Part shown: positions 17,493 through 26,608 of the stretch, in pieces
Layout: every line of letters starts with the position of its first letter
How positions within the stretch are numbered: the first letter of the stretch is position 1
DNA from: Shimia_B sp038527375
GTDB lineage: Bacteria; Pseudomonadota; Alphaproteobacteria; Rhodobacterales; Rhodobacteraceae
Assembly: GCA_038527375.1 (NCBI GenBank)
Contig: JBCBFU010000004.1
Span: forward strand, 1-64,000
Direction of reading: 5' to 3'
Length of the DNA stretch: 64,000 nucleotides
Made by a program: the position numbers and the translations under genes
The notes under the pieces: model-generated
The model's input: the letters and a program-made list of their open reading frames with translations, nothing else
The model's database searches: none
What the model was told of the DNA's origin: nothing

Positions 17493-18536
17493 ATGATTGC
17501 CCCCTCGCCCTTGGCCTATGTGCCGTTTGTGTCCGTCGAAAACATGATGCGCCTTGTCCATCACATCGGGCCGGAACCCCTGATGCGCGACCTCGCCGCC
17601 TATATCGAGGCGGATTTCAAACGCTGGCCCGAGTTCGACAAGACACCGCGCGTGGCCTCGCACAGTCAGGACGGCGTGATCGAATTGATGCCGACGGCGG
17701 ACGCCGAAAACTATGGCTTCAAATACGTCAACGGCCATCCCAAAAACATGCGCGACGGCTATCAAACGGTGACGGCCTTCGGCGTTCTGTCTTCGGTGGC
17801 GACGGGCTATCCGATCCTGCTGTCAGAGATGACTGTCCTGACCGCGCTGCGCACGGCAGCAACCTCGGCCCTTGTCGGCAGATACCTCGCGCCGCGCGAC
17901 GCCAAGGTCATGGCCCTGATCGGCAACGGGGCGCAGTGCGAGTTTCAGGCACTGGCCTTCCGCGCGCTGATGGGGATCAACACGTTGCGTCTTTATGACA
18001 TCGACCCGGCGGCCACGGTCAAAGCGGCCCGCAATCTGCGCGCACAAGGGTTCGAGGTTGTGGAATGCGGCACGGGGCAAGACGCTGTGGAAGGCGCCGA
18101 TATCATCACGACCTGCACCGCGGACAAGCAATACGCGACGATCCTGACCGACAACATGGTCGGCGCGGGCCAGCACATCAACGCAATCGGCGGCGATTGC
18201 CCCGGCAAGACGGAGTTGCACCGCGATATCCTGCTGCGTTCGGACATCTTCGTGGAATACCCCGAACAAACCCGGGTGGAGGGTGAAATTCAGGCGCTGG
18301 ATGCCGATCATCCGGTGACCGAGCTGTGGCAAGTCATGCGCGGCGATGTGCCGGGACGTCGCGACGTCAAACAGATCACCCTGTTCGATTCAGTTGGTTT
18401 CGCGATCGAGGATTTCTCGGCCCTTCGCTATGTGCATGACCGCGTCGAAGGCACCGACTTTGCCCATCGGCTGGATATGCTGGCCGATCCCGACGACCCG
18501 CGCGACCTTTTCGGGATGCTTATGCGCGCAGGGTGA
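17493..18536 (+). CDS. Ornithine cyclodeaminase (347 aa)
   Basis: Converts ornithine to proline and ammonia with a bound NAD. The protein has the Rossmann motif LIGNGAQCEFQALAFR, the substrate-side segment PLMRDLAAYIEADFKRWPEFDKTPRVA and a C-terminal DSVGFAIEDFSALRYVHD typical of ArcB-type cyclodeaminases. AAGGAAAAGC lies just before the ATG. Directly after arginase, it makes the route arginine to ornithine to proline, which PutA can finish. The gene is often named arcB or ocd in alphaproteobacteria. Confidence 0.93.
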   Translation: MIAPSPLAYVPFVSVENMMRLVHHIGPEPLMRDLAAYIEADFKRWPEFDKTPRVASHSQDGVIELMPTADAENYGFKYVNGHPKNMRDGYQTVTAFGVLSSVATGYPILLSEMTVLTALRTAATSALVGRYLAPRDAKVMALIGNGAQCEFQALAFRALMGINTLRLYDIDPAATVKAARNLRAQGFEVVECGTGQDAVEGADIITTCTADKQYATILTDNMVGAGQHINAIGGDCPGKTELHRDILLRSDIFVEYPEQTRVEGEIQALDADHPVTELWQVMRGDVPGRRDVKQITLFDSVGFAIEDFSALRYVHDRVEGTDFAHRLDMLADPDDPRDLFGMLMRAG

Positions 18537-18581
18537 ACACGGCCCCTTGCGCATATGCACCACAGCCGACACGTTGCCGCC

Positions 18582-19382
18582 ATGACAGACCCGATTGACT
18601 GGACGGATGCCTTTGAAAACGGGGCCTATATCGCCAAGGCCGCCGAAATCCGTGACGGTTGGTCGGTGCGCGCAGAGGCATTTCGCGAGACGGCGGCGTT
18701 AACGCGGGATGTGCCTTACGGGGATCACGCGAGGGCGGCCTACGACCTGTTTCAAACGCCCGCGCCGAAGGGGACACTGATTTTCGTCCATGGCGGCTAT
18801 TGGCACCAGACGGACAAGAACACGTGGTCACACCTTGCAGCAGGGGCCATCGCGCGCGGCTGGAATGTGGCGATGCCGTCTTATCCCTTGGCGCCAGAGG
18901 TGCCGCTGGGCCAGATCACAGCACATGTCGCCCGCGCAGTGCGAACCATCATGGACGCAACCGAGGGACCGGTTGCTCTGGCAGGGCATTCGGCAGGCGG
19001 CCACCTTGTGACGCGGATGGCCTGCCCGGACATCGACCTGCCCCGTGAGCGGATCACCCGGATTACCTCCATTTCCGGACTGCATGATCTGCGGCCGTTG
19101 CGACACTCCGCCATGAACGAAACCTTGGGCCTTTCGTCGGAGGAGGCCACGCAAGAGAGCCCGGCGCTCCACACGCCTGTGGGCGGAACACAAATTAACG
19201 CCGTGGTCGGCGCCGCCGAGCGACCCGAGTTCTTGCGCCAGACCCGCCTCCTCGCTGAGGCGTGGCAGGGGCAGATCGACATCCGCGATCTATATGTCCC
19301 CGGAACCAATCATTTTACGGTCATCGACGCCCTGACCGATCCCGGCAGCGCGCTGATGACAGCCGTGCTCGGCCCCAGATAA
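18582..19382 (+). CDS. Alpha/beta hydrolase, kynurenine-formamidase-like (266 aa)
   Basis: An alpha/beta hydrolase with an HGGYW oxyanion motif and the nucleophile elbow GHSAGGH. These are the signatures of the serine-hydrolase type of arylformamidase. The kynureninase gene begins 9 bases downstream, so hydrolysis of N-formylkynurenine to kynurenine is the likely reaction. This is not the metal-dependent KynB type. The ATG at 18582 is preferred; an in-frame ATG at 18555 would add nine residues and neither has a strong ribosome site. A general carboxylesterase activity is the alternative. Confidence 0.78.
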   Translation: MTDPIDWTDAFENGAYIAKAAEIRDGWSVRAEAFRETAALTRDVPYGDHARAAYDLFQTPAPKGTLIFVHGGYWHQTDKNTWSHLAAGAIARGWNVAMPSYPLAPEVPLGQITAHVARAVRTIMDATEGPVALAGHSAGGHLVTRMACPDIDLPRERITRITSISGLHDLRPLRHSAMNETLGLSSEEATQESPALHTPVGGTQINAVVGAAERPEFLRQTRLLAEAWQGQIDIRDLYVPGTNHFTVIDALTDPGSALMTAVLGPR

Positions 19383-19391
19383 AGGCACCCA

Positions 19392-20576
19392 ATGCTTCCT
19401 CTCAAAGACCGCTTCCACATGCCCGAAGGGGTGATTTACCTTGACGGAAACTCGCTCGGCCCGCTGCCGCGCGGCGCGGCCGAGGCCGTCGCGCGTGCGA
19501 CGACACAGGAATGGGCCGAGTTGCTCATCCGGGGCTGGAACGGAGCCGGATGGATGGCCCAACCCGGGCGCGTCGGGGACCGCATCGCAGCCTTCATCGG
19601 GGCCGCGCCCGGGACGGTCACCATGGGCGACACATTGTCCATCAAGGTGTATCAGGCGCTGGCTGCCGCACTGGCCATGCGGCCCGAACGCCGCACCATT
19701 TTGTCGGATACCGGCAACTTCCCCACCGACCTTTACATGGCCGAAGGATTGATCGGCACCATCGGCAAAGGCCACAGCTTGCAGACTGTGGAGCCCGAGG
19801 CCGTGACCCACGCGATCACGGAGGACACAGCCGCCGTTATGCTGACCCACGTGGATTACCGAACCGGGCGCATGCACGACATGGACGCAATCACGCGCGC
19901 GGCCCACGCCAAGGGCGCAGTCATGATCTGGGACCTTGCGCATTCCGCAGGCGCGTTGCCGGTGGATCTGGCGGGATCGGACTGCGACTTTGCCGTGGGC
20001 TGTACTTACAAATACTTCAACGGCGGACCGGGCGCGCCGGCCTTTATCTATGTGCGCCCCGACCTGATCGACGGCGTGGAACCCGCGCTGTCCGGCTGGC
20101 TGGGCCACGATGCGCCGTTTGCCTTTGACCCAAATTACCGCCCCGCGATGTCCATCGAACGGATGCGTGTGGGCACGCCGCCTGTCCTGCAGATGACGGC
20201 GCTCGATGCAGCACTTGACGCATTCGATGGCGTCACCATGGCCGACATACGCGCCGCATCCATTGATCTGTGCGAGACCTTCATCACCGCAGTCGAGGAG
20301 CGCTGCCCAACACTCCGCCTCGTGTCGCCGCGGGATTCCCGCGAACGGGGCAGCCAAGTCTCCTTTGCCTTTGAGCACGGGTATGCCGCGATGCAGGCAC
20401 TGATCGCACGCGGCGTGATCGGCGACTTCCGCGCGCCTGACATCATGCGCTTTGGCATGTGTCCCCTGTACCTCGATCAAGGCGACGTCAGGCAGGCCGC
20501 AGACATCTTGGCCGAGGTCATCGACACCCGCGCCTACGAGGCGCCGGAGTTCAACGTGCGTCAAGCCGTGACCTGA
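19392..20576 (+). CDS. kynU: Kynureninase (394 aa)
   Basis: A PLP-dependent fold-type I enzyme that splits kynurenine into anthranilate and alanine. The family signature is clear: YLDGNSLGPLP at the N-terminus, the PLP aspartate in WDLAHSAGALP and the Schiff-base lysine in GCTYKYFNGGPG. Length is normal. It closes a plus-strand operon with arginase, ornithine cyclodeaminase and the formamidase-like hydrolase. Tryptophan dioxygenase is not in the window. It converges on the sugar kinase gene with an 8-base gap. Confidence 0.93.
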   Translation: MLPLKDRFHMPEGVIYLDGNSLGPLPRGAAEAVARATTQEWAELLIRGWNGAGWMAQPGRVGDRIAAFIGAAPGTVTMGDTLSIKVYQALAAALAMRPERRTILSDTGNFPTDLYMAEGLIGTIGKGHSLQTVEPEAVTHAITEDTAAVMLTHVDYRTGRMHDMDAITRAAHAKGAVMIWDLAHSAGALPVDLAGSDCDFAVGCTYKYFNGGPGAPAFIYVRPDLIDGVEPALSGWLGHDAPFAFDPNYRPAMSIERMRVGTPPVLQMTALDAALDAFDGVTMADIRAASIDLCETFITAVEERCPTLRLVSPRDSRERGSQVSFAFEHGYAAMQALIARGVIGDFRAPDIMRFGMCPLYLDQGDVRQAADILAEVIDTRAYEAPEFNVRQAVT

Positions 20577-20584
20577 GACGCCGC

Positions 20585-21520
20585 TTACGCGGACAGGGCA
20601 AGCTCCAGTTCAGGGCGCGTTGGTGGCTGACATCCGGCGCGGGTGCAATTGATCGCGGCGGCTTGCGCTGCGGTCGTCAACAACCGCGCGAGCCCGGCGT
20701 CGTCGAACTGTGTGTCGCCATCCCGGTCCACGACCTGACGGATTAGCGTCGCCATGAAGGTATCGCCCGCCCCGACCGTATCGACCAAGGGATCAACGGT
20801 CGGCGCGGCAACCGATGCGCGCGCCTGCCCGGCCCGCGCCCAGGCACCATCCGGACCGCGCGTCAAAACAACCAGCGGCGCGCCCGAAGACGACACCAAC
20901 GCATCAAAGGCCACGTCAAGCGGGGTATCCGGGTATAGCCAACCCAGATCCTCATCCGAGAGTTTGAGCACATCCGTATGGCGGCTCATCCGTTCGACAC
21001 GCGCGACGAAATCGTCACGATCAGGTGTCAGTGACGGTCGCGCGTTAGGATCGTAGCAGGTCAAAATCCCCGCCGCGTGGCATTGCGCGTGAAACGCCTC
21101 CCAAACAGCCGCGTCCTGACCGCTGACCAAGGCGGCAGAGCCGACATGGAAGGCCCGCATGCCATTGGGCGACGCGGCCTCCAATTGATCGGCGCTGATC
21201 TGACGTTCCGCGGTGTTGTCGCGGTAAAACTCGTAGGTCGCCGCCCCGTCTGTCAGCGACACCACGGCCAGCGATGTGGGCTGGGGCACGCGAGGTGTGG
21301 CCAAGGTCACGCCGTCGGCCTCGAGCCGTGTGGCGATCAATTGGCCCAAAGCGTCCTGAGACACCGGACTGAGGTAATGGACATCTGCGCCCTGACGCGA
21401 CAGCGCCATGGCCACGTTCATGGGTGACCCGCCCGGATGCGCCACATAGGCGGGGGGGACCCTGTCCTCATTTTCCTGAACGAAATCAATCAGGTTTTCG
21501 CCGCCGACTGCGATCACCAT
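20585..21520 (-). CDS. PfkB-family sugar kinase, fructokinase-like (311 aa)
   Basis: A ribokinase/PfkB-family kinase. It has the N-terminal VGGENLIDF, the glycine-rich PGGSPMNVAMALSRQGA and the catalytic/anion-hole motif DTVGAGDTFMATL. The pattern is closest to fructokinases. The start at 21520 is chosen because AAGGGGA precedes it and the protein then begins at the first strand; the frame upstream overlaps the end of betA. It lies 61 bases downstream of betA on the same strand. Link to choline use is not obvious, so cotranscription may be incidental. Confidence 0.85.
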   Translation of the reverse strand: MVIAVGGENLIDFVQENEDRVPPAYVAHPGGSPMNVAMALSRQGADVHYLSPVSQDALGQLIATRLEADGVTLATPRVPQPTSLAVVSLTDGAATYEFYRDNTAERQISADQLEAASPNGMRAFHVGSAALVSGQDAAVWEAFHAQCHAAGILTCYDPNARPSLTPDRDDFVARVERMSRHTDVLKLSDEDLGWLYPDTPLDVAFDALVSSSGAPLVVLTRGPDGAWARAGQARASVAAPTVDPLVDTVGAGDTFMATLIRQVVDRDGDTQFDDAGLARLLTTAAQAAAINCTRAGCQPPTRPELELALSA

Positions 21521-21581
21521 TCCATACTTCCCCTTGAGGCCCGCAGGCCGTTTCGTCTTCCCCACGCCTAACGGTAGCAAT

Positions 21582-23228
21582 TTACCGCTGGGATTGCGAC
21601 CACTTGGGGTGCACCCAAGGCGATTTATTGTCACGCGCTAACATATCTCGCCCAAGGATATGATCCGAGGCTTTCTCGCCGACCATAATCGACGGTCCGT
21701 TGAGGTTCCCGTTGGTGATCCGGGGAAAGATCGAGCTGTCTGCAACCCGCAAACCCTCGACCCCGATCACCCGGCATTCGGGGTCAACAACTGCCATGGG
21801 GTCATCCGCGGCCCCCATCTTGCAGGTCCCGCAAGGGTGATAGGCGCTTTCGACATGTTCCCGGATAAAGCTATCGAGATCGGCATCCGTCTCTACGTCG
21901 TCGCCAGGCTGAATTTCGTGTTTCACGAAAGACGCGAAAGCATCTTGCCCGAATATCTCACGGGTGAGCCGGATACACGTGCGGAAGTCCTCCCAATCCT
22001 GTGGGTCGGACATGTAATTAAACAGGATTTCAGGCGCTTCCTTGGCGTCCGCTGACCGCAAGCGCACGTGCCCGCGCGAGGCGCTGCGCATCGGCCCCAC
22101 ATGGGCCTGAAACCCGTGACCTTCGGCAGCCGCCTGCCCGTCGTAGCGCACGGCGATCGGTAGGAAATGATACTGGATGTCCGGGTATTCGACGCCCGCC
22201 CGGCTGCGGATGAACGCGGCGCTTTCAAACTGGTTCGACGCGCCCAACCCGGTCTTGAAGAACAGCCACTGCGCGCCGATCAGCGCCTTGGAAAACAGGT
22301 TCCAATGCTTGTAGAGCGTGATGGGCTGTTTGCTGGCGTATTGCAGATAGAGTTCCAGGTGGTCCTGCAGGTTTTGCCCCACCCCCGGCCTGTCGGCCAC
22401 GACGTCAATCCCGTGTTCGGCAAGATGGGCGGCAGGCCCGATGCCCGACAGCATCAACAGCTTTGGAGAGTTGATGGCGGAGGCCGCTATGACGACCTCG
22501 CTCTTGGCGGCCACCTCGACCCCATCAACCATGACGCCCACAGCGCTCCCGTCGCGTATGACGATGCGCTCGGCCATCCCCTTGTAGACAAGGACCTGCC
22601 CCGTCTTCATCGCGGGTTTAAGATAGGCATTGGCCGCCGACCACCGCCTGCCGCGATAGACGGTCTGCTCCATCGGGCCAAAGCCCTCTTGTTGCTCGCC
22701 GTTATAGTCCGCCGTGACGGGATAGCCCGCTTGGCGTCCGGCCTCGACGAAGGCCTCGAACAGCGGATTGTCGCGCGGGCCGCGTGTGACGTGGAGCGGG
22801 CCGTCAGTGCCGCGCCATGTCGGATCGCCACCGTGCCCGCCATCATCCCAGTTTTCCATGCGCAGGTAATAGGGAAGCACATCCGCATAGGCCCAACCGC
22901 GCGCGCCCGATGCCTCCCAATGGTCGAAATCGCAGGCATGCCCGCGCACATAGACCATCCCGTTGATCGACGATGACCCGCCAATGACCTTACCGCGAGG
23001 ACAGGCCAGCTTGCGCCCGCCCAAATGCGGTTCCGGCTCGGACCAGTATCCCCAGTCATAGCGCTTCATATTCATTGGATAGGACAGCGCCGCGGGCATC
23101 TGGATCAGCGGGCCGGCGTCCGTGCCGCCATATTCCACAACGATAACCGACTTTCCGGCCTCGGCCAGACGATAGGCCATTGCGCACCCGGCAGAGCCTG
23201 CACCGACAATCACATAATCCGCTTGCAT
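21582..23228 (-). CDS. betA: Choline dehydrogenase (548 aa)
   Basis: A GMC-family flavoenzyme that oxidises choline to betaine aldehyde. It shows the FAD dinucleotide motif VGAGSAGCAMAYRLAE, the GMC signature RGKVIGGSSSINGMVYVRG and the C-terminal HPCGTCKMG with the active-site histidine. Length and N-terminus match BetA closely. betB lies 40 bases upstream on the same strand. Neither betI nor betC is adjacent. The product glycine betaine serves as osmoprotectant or carbon and nitrogen source. Confidence 0.93.
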   Translation of the reverse strand: MQADYVIVGAGSAGCAMAYRLAEAGKSVIVVEYGGTDAGPLIQMPAALSYPMNMKRYDWGYWSEPEPHLGGRKLACPRGKVIGGSSSINGMVYVRGHACDFDHWEASGARGWAYADVLPYYLRMENWDDGGHGGDPTWRGTDGPLHVTRGPRDNPLFEAFVEAGRQAGYPVTADYNGEQQEGFGPMEQTVYRGRRWSAANAYLKPAMKTGQVLVYKGMAERIVIRDGSAVGVMVDGVEVAAKSEVVIAASAINSPKLLMLSGIGPAAHLAEHGIDVVADRPGVGQNLQDHLELYLQYASKQPITLYKHWNLFSKALIGAQWLFFKTGLGASNQFESAAFIRSRAGVEYPDIQYHFLPIAVRYDGQAAAEGHGFQAHVGPMRSASRGHVRLRSADAKEAPEILFNYMSDPQDWEDFRTCIRLTREIFGQDAFASFVKHEIQPGDDVETDADLDSFIREHVESAYHPCGTCKMGAADDPMAVVDPECRVIGVEGLRVADSSIFPRITNGNLNGPSIMVGEKASDHILGRDMLARDNKSPWVHPKWSQSQR

Positions 23229-23268
23229 GGGGGCCTCCCTAGGCTTGGCCGAAATGGACGGGATGGGA

Positions 23269-24729
23269 TCAGAACGGGGCCTCGACCGGCCCCATGCCCA
23301 CGTAGACGCTTTTCAGCTGTGAGTAGTGTTCGATCGCTACCTTCGCGTTCTCACGTCCGACGCCCGATCCCTTGGAGCCGCCAAAGGGCACCTCGACCGG
23401 AGCGAGGTTATAGGTATTAATCCAGCAGGACCCCGCTTCAAGACGTGCGATAACGCGATGGGCGCGCGCCAGATCGCGGGTAAAGACCCCGGCAGAAAGT
23501 CCCAGATCGCTCGCATTTGCGCGGGCGATGACCTCCTCCTCTTCCTCGAACTCCAGGACGGACAGGACCGGGCCAAAAATCTCTTCCCGCGCGATAGTCA
23601 TGTCGTCGGTCACATCGGCAAAGACCGTGGGCTGGACGAAGAACCCGTCGCCATCGGCCCGCGCCCCACCGGTGACGACGCGCGCGCCCTCCTCACGGCC
23701 TTTGGCGATGTAGCCCTCCACGATTTTCAATTGCGCCTCGGACACCATCGGCCCGAAATTCGTGGCCTCATCCATCGGATCACCCATCACAGCGGTTTCG
23801 ACGCGCTCTTTGAGCCGTTTGAGAAACGCATCCTTGATGCCCGACTGCACAAATACGCGCGTCCCGTTCGAACAGACCTGACCTGAGGAATAGAAATTCC
23901 CAAGGATCGCGCCGCCAACGGCGTCCTCTACGTCGGCATCGTCGAAAATAACCAAGGGGGATTTGCCGCCCAACTCCATCGTGACGTGTTTCATTCCCGC
24001 GGCTGCGGCCGCATAGACGCGTTTGCCCGTGGGCGCGGACCCGGTGAGGGACACTTTGGCGACACGCGGGTCTTCGACCAGCGCGGCCCCCACATCGCCA
24101 TAACCCTGCACCACGTTGTACAGCCCCGCCGGCAACCCGGCCTCGTGCAGGATTTCCGCGACCTTCAACGCGCAAAGCGGCGTCATCTCGGACGGCTTGA
24201 AGATCATCGCATTGCCGCAGGCCAAGGCAGGCGCGCCCTTCCAACACGAAATCTGTGTTGGATAGTTCCACGCCCCGATCCCCACGCACACGCCCAGCGC
24301 CTCGCGGATGGTATAGGCGAAATCACCGCCCAACGGGATGTGCTCACCCGTCAGGGTCCCGGCCAACCCGCCAAAGTACTCTAGCGCGTCGGCGGCGGAT
24401 GTGGCGTCTGCCACCAGCGTTTCTTGCAGCGGCTTGCCGGTATCGACCGTCTCCAACTCGCTCAGCGCGCGATTGCGCGCGCGCATGATGTCAGCGGCCC
24501 GGCGCAGGATGCGTCCGCGTTCTGTTCCGGAAAGTGCCGCCCATGCCGGTTGCGCGGCGCGGGCCGCCTCCAATGCCTGTTCGACGATTGAAGGGGTCGC
24601 GGAATGCACCCGTGCCACCTGCGCGCCTGTGGCGGGATAGATGACGTCGATGGGCGCTCCGGCGCTGTCTTCGACATAGGCACCGTTGATAAAGTGGCTC
24701 GCCGTGGGTTGCGCGATGGGAAAGGGCAT
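23269..24729 (-). CDS. betB: Betaine aldehyde dehydrogenase (486 aa)
   Basis: An NAD-dependent aldehyde dehydrogenase of BetB type. It has GIGAWNYPTQISCWK, the general-base glutamate in TMELGGKSPLVI and the nucleophile cysteine in GQVCSNGTRVFV. It converts betaine aldehyde to glycine betaine and is paired with betA directly downstream. It is the first gene of the bet operon here; the usual repressor gene betI is not present upstream, where an unrelated RTX gene lies on the same strand behind a terminator. Confidence 0.93.
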   Translation of the reverse strand: MPFPIAQPTASHFINGAYVEDSAGAPIDVIYPATGAQVARVHSATPSIVEQALEAARAAQPAWAALSGTERGRILRRAADIMRARNRALSELETVDTGKPLQETLVADATSAADALEYFGGLAGTLTGEHIPLGGDFAYTIREALGVCVGIGAWNYPTQISCWKGAPALACGNAMIFKPSEMTPLCALKVAEILHEAGLPAGLYNVVQGYGDVGAALVEDPRVAKVSLTGSAPTGKRVYAAAAAGMKHVTMELGGKSPLVIFDDADVEDAVGGAILGNFYSSGQVCSNGTRVFVQSGIKDAFLKRLKERVETAVMGDPMDEATNFGPMVSEAQLKIVEGYIAKGREEGARVVTGGARADGDGFFVQPTVFADVTDDMTIAREEIFGPVLSVLEFEEEEEVIARANASDLGLSAGVFTRDLARAHRVIARLEAGSCWINTYNLAPVEVPFGGSKGSGVGRENAKVAIEHYSQLKSVYVGMGPVEAPF

Positions 24730-24854
24730 TGGGAAACCTTCACGTCAGAGGGCTGTGGTCTGCACCTCCCGTGATAGACTCCGCGCCACTGACGTCCATC
24801 GCAATTTTCACGACGATCGTCGCGCGCCCCTGGCCCAGGGCGTCGCGCAAAGGC

Positions 24855-24883
24855 AAAAAGGGCGCGATCCTTGGACCGCGCCC
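24855..24883 (-). terminator. Rho-independent terminator of the RTX gene
   Basis: Read on the minus strand, a GGGCGCG/CGCGCCC stem with an inner TCC/GGA extension and a two-base loop is followed by TTTTT (24859-24855). It lies 28 bases past the RTX stop codon and separates that gene from betB. Confidence 0.8.
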
Positions 24884-24910
24884 CCGCAAAAAACCCGCCA
24901 TCCGGGCAAA

Positions 24911-26608
24911 TCAGAAGAAGTAGAGATCGTCGTCCGAGAGCTCTTCCGCGTCCTCTACGAGGATCGACCAGTTCTCATTCACGCTGGACACCAGAAGGAC
25001 GTCATCGCCATCCCCTTGGCCGGTGAGGATCGAAATGATCTCGTCCTCTTCCATCAGGCGCAGACCGATCAGATCCTCGCCACTGGTGAAGTCAGTAATC
25101 GTGTCGTTGCCGTCTTCTGCCGTGCGGAAGTTCATGCGATCGGCGCCGCTGCCCCCGGTGATGACGTCGTCGCCTTCGCCACCATCGAGCACATCGTCGC
25201 CTTCATCGCCACGCAGGACATCGTCGCCTTCGTGGGTGACGATCGTGTCATTGCCCGCGCCGCCATCGCCCACGTCGTTGCCGTCGCGCCCCAGCAAGCG
25301 GTCGTCGCCGTTGCCGCCAAAGAGCTTGTCGTCGCCGGTGTTGCCGCTCATCCGGTCGTCACCATTGCCGCCAACAAGCCGGTCGTCGCCCGTGCCGCCG
25401 GTCATGCGGTCATTGCCGCCACCGCCGAACATCAGGTCGTCGCCTTCGTCGCCCTGCATGCGGTCATTGCCATCCTCGCCGCGCAGGATGTCTTCGCCTT
25501 TGCCGCCGCGCAGGACATCATCGCCCGTGCCGCCCAGAAGCATGTCGTCGCCGGTATTGCCCGACAGGATATCGTTTTCGCCGCCACCAAACAGCGTATC
25601 GTCGCCCGAACCGCCATTGAGCATGTCGCAGCCTTCGCCGCCATCGAGCCGGTCGTTGCCTTCGTCGCCGCGCAGGTTGTCGTCCCCGTCACCGCCAAAG
25701 AGCTGGTCGTCGCCCTCGTTGCCGTTCAGCTTGTCACGCCCGTCGCCACCGTCGAGGAAATCGGTGCCCTTGCCGCCGCGCAGGATGTCATTGCCATCCT
25801 CGCCAAAGAGGGTGTCGTTGCCGGTGTTGCCCGACAGGATATCGACCTCGTCACCGCCAAAGAGCGTGTCATTGCCCGATCCGCCGTTGAGCATGTCGCA
25901 GCCGTCGCCACCGATCAGCGTATCGTCGTCGCGGCCACCACGCAGGATGTCGTCGCCCGCGCCGCCAAGGATCAGGTCCGCGCCGGACCCGCCCCAAACC
26001 ATGTCCTTGCCGTCCAGCCCGGAATAGACGTCGTCACCGTCCAGCAGGTCGATCACATCGTCGCCATCCGTGCCCACGATCAGGTCATCGCCTTCGGTCG
26101 GTTCATCGTCGACCTGAATGTCCACGGGCAGCAAAAGCTGGTCGATCTTCACCAGCACGCCGTTGTCGAGCGTCTGAGGCGCCCCAAACACCGCATCCGC
26201 GCTGTCGGGGTCCTGATCGACCAACGCGGCACCCGCAACAGTCAGGTCCACACCCAAGAGCGTCGGGATCGTGTCGCCATCCTCCAGATCGCTCGCACCC
26301 AATGCGCCGGGTGCAACGTGGAAGGTCAGAACCTCTGCAAGAAAGGCGGCCCCCGCCCCATCCGTCAGCGCGTCAGCGGCGGCGATCAGGTAGTCCGTGG
26401 CCCCGGCCGCGTCATCCTCGGGATAGCCCAACGAAATGGCAGCTTGGATCAGCGCCGCGTTCGTCGGTGCAAACAGGGTGGCATTTAGATCTTCGTCGTC
26501 CAGCGCGTCGGCCAGACCCACGTCGAGCGTCGCATCGACGTATTGAACAAGGCTGACAAGAATCGAATAGTCGGCGTCCGCCGCGACAGTGGCGAGTACA
26601 CTTGGCAT
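24911..26608 (-). CDS. FAS1-domain RTX calcium-binding protein (565 aa)
   Basis: Residues about 3-150 form a fasciclin (FAS1) domain (LNATLFAPTNAAL, ATDYLIAAADALT, LTFHVAPGAL). From about residue 160 there are roughly 35 glycine/aspartate-rich RTX nonapeptides of the type GGxGxDxLx, followed by a short C-terminal region ending in hydrophobic DDLYFF, a common type I secretion end. The protein lacks an N-terminal signal peptide. It should be exported by a type I system, fold with calcium outside and act in adhesion or as an extracellular structural protein. GGGGGAA precedes the ATG at 26608. No secretion genes are nearby. Confidence 0.88.
   Translation of the reverse strand: MPSVLATVAADADYSILVSLVQYVDATLDVGLADALDDEDLNATLFAPTNAALIQAAISLGYPEDDAAGATDYLIAAADALTDGAGAAFLAEVLTFHVAPGALGASDLEDGDTIPTLLGVDLTVAGAALVDQDPDSADAVFGAPQTLDNGVLVKIDQLLLPVDIQVDDEPTEGDDLIVGTDGDDVIDLLDGDDVYSGLDGKDMVWGGSGADLILGGAGDDILRGGRDDDTLIGGDGCDMLNGGSGNDTLFGGDEVDILSGNTGNDTLFGEDGNDILRGGKGTDFLDGGDGRDKLNGNEGDDQLFGGDGDDNLRGDEGNDRLDGGEGCDMLNGGSGDDTLFGGGENDILSGNTGDDMLLGGTGDDVLRGGKGEDILRGEDGNDRMQGDEGDDLMFGGGGNDRMTGGTGDDRLVGGNGDDRMSGNTGDDKLFGGNGDDRLLGRDGNDVGDGGAGNDTIVTHEGDDVLRGDEGDDVLDGGEGDDVITGGSGADRMNFRTAEDGNDTITDFTSGEDLIGLRLMEEDEIISILTGQGDGDDVLLVSSVNENWSILVEDAEELSDDDLYFF
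25351..25920 (-). repeat. 270-bp higher-order repeat inside the RTX gene
   Basis: The RTX array contains a superunit of ten nonapeptides. The segment coding for GCDMLNGGSG recurs exactly 270 bp apart (its DNA begins at 25619 and 25889 on the plus strand), and the following units (ILSGNTG, LRGGKG) keep the same order in both copies. A segmental duplication of 30 x 9 bp followed by divergence explains this. Confidence 0.65.

Noticed and set aside
25140..26040. Dense short direct repeats that could suggest a CRISPR-like array
   Set aside because: The period is 27 bp without unique spacers and is fully explained by RTX nonapeptide codons on the minus strand.
24686..26488. A 600-codon plus-strand frame opposite the RTX gene with valine/alanine repeats
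   Set aside because: The repeats mirror the RTX nonapeptides on the other strand, and the RTX protein has a true domain structure, ribosome site and terminator.
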